From Methanocalculaceae archaeon (GTDB lineage Archaea > Halobacteriota > Methanomicrobia > Methanomicrobiales > Methanocorpusculaceae), in contig JAIRRQ010000065.1 of NCBI GenBank assembly GCA_031255895.1, positions 1 through 6,328 on the forward strand: a stretch of 6,328 bases of DNA, read 5' to 3'. Positions 5,898 to 6,328 of this stretch are shown here, piece by piece (position 1 is the first letter of the stretch; the number at the start of each line of letters is the position of its first letter). A program made the translations under genes and the position numbers. Under the pieces are notes generated by a model. It made no database searches. It saw only the letters and a program-made list of their open reading frames with translations, and had not been told where the DNA came from.

Positions 5898-6328
5898 AAT
5901 ATGCTAAATTGTATGAGGGAATTGGGTACACGTTCAAAAATGAGGCATATCTTGATCATGCAATGACGCGAACTGCATATGCCCGTGAGAATAAGATCCC
6001 TATGAATAAAACCATGGATTCGCTTGCTATTCTCGGTGATGCAGTGTTGGACCTGGTAATGATTTGTGAAATTATGATGGATGGTGAGTGTGACAAAGGT
6101 GAGATTACCCGCAAAAAGATTGATGCCGTCAATATGACGGTTGTCAGAAAAATTGCTGAACGATTGGATCTTCCCTCGTATGTGCGATGGGGAAAGGGAG
6201 AACTCCGCATGCAGGTATGGACGAGTGGTCGTGTTTCTGCAGAGTGTTTTGAGGCGTTGATCGGTGCCGCATACATGGATGGTGGCGTTGATGCCACAAC
6301 GACTATCATTAAAATCGCTCGTATGTTG
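5894..6328 (+). CDS. Ribonuclease III-fold protein (3' end outside window)
   Basis: An open frame of 145 codons runs to the window edge. It reads as an RNase III domain, the fold that cuts double-stranded RNA. Phe14, Asn16, Leu20 and His22 match the family's opening F-x-N-x-x-L-x-x-A-x-T/H block. SLAILGDAVLDLVM (43-56) matches the LEFLGDAVL signature. GEITRKK (69-75) matches the EG-x-L-T/S-x-x-R region. YVRWGKGE (96-103) and SAECFEALIGAAYMDGG (115-131) match the later conserved blocks. Aligned by eye to E. coli RNase III, the catalytic E41, D45, D114 and E117 become Ala45, Asp49, Glu117 and Glu120. So one carboxylate is lost and one is a conservative change. Bacterial Mini-III enzymes, as I recall, also have Ala at the first position, so activity is not excluded. 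Whether a dsRNA-binding domain follows cannot be seen. It is coupled to mmp10 by the ATGA overlap. Confidence 0.85.
   Translation, partial: MKYAKLYEGIGYTFKNEAYLDHAMTRTAYARENKIPMNKTMDSLAILGDAVLDLVMICEIMMDGECDKGEITRKKIDAVNMTVVRKIAERLDLPSYVRWGKGELRMQVWTSGRVSAECFEALIGAAYMDGGVDATTTIIKIARML

Noticed and set aside
5956..6309. A 117-codon minus-strand frame opposite the RNase III-like gene
   Set aside because: The plus strand carries several ordered RNase III motifs here; the minus-strand translation shows no recognisable motif.

Overview
The window comes from a methanogenic archaeon, most likely of the order Methanomicrobiales; I would not name a genus. Four things support this. A GatD-GatE tRNA-dependent amidotransferase is archaea-specific. 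A clear methanogenesis marker 10 (Mmp10) radical SAM protein implies methyl-coenzyme M reductase in the cell. A small, very basic protein resembles a methanogen-restricted family (DUF5350). Shine-Dalgarno matches of the GAGG/GGTG type and T-run terminators also fit a euryarchaeon. All genes found are on the + strand.

Region 1 (1-3923) is a tightly packed operon end: the 3' part of argH (argininosuccinate lyase, arginine biosynthesis), then gatD and gatE. argH and gatD overlap by ATGA. The gatD stop codon is followed directly by the gatE start codon. GatD supplies ammonia from glutamine, and GatE phosphorylates and amidates Glu-tRNA(Gln), making Gln-tRNA(Gln). A T-rich tract after gatE probably ends this transcript.

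Region 2 (3924-4649) holds one 89-residue, Lys/Arg-rich protein gene with its own likely promoter. It is followed by a 358-base AT-rich gap that contains T-run terminators, two short direct-repeat structures and the presumed promoter zone of the next operon.

Region 3 (4650-6328) starts a second operon. Mmp10 is the B12-dependent radical SAM enzyme that C-methylates an arginine of McrA. It overlaps by ATGA with a gene that runs off the window end and encodes a ribonuclease III-fold domain. RNase III is uncommon in archaea. This copy lacks one canonical catalytic glutamate (Ala45 in its place), and its translational coupling to an McrA-modifying enzyme is the most unusual association in the window.

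I found no mobile elements, CRISPR arrays, tRNA or rRNA genes. No wholly new multi-gene system is evident. The best leads are the RNase III-like protein paired with Mmp10 and the uncharacterised small basic protein.
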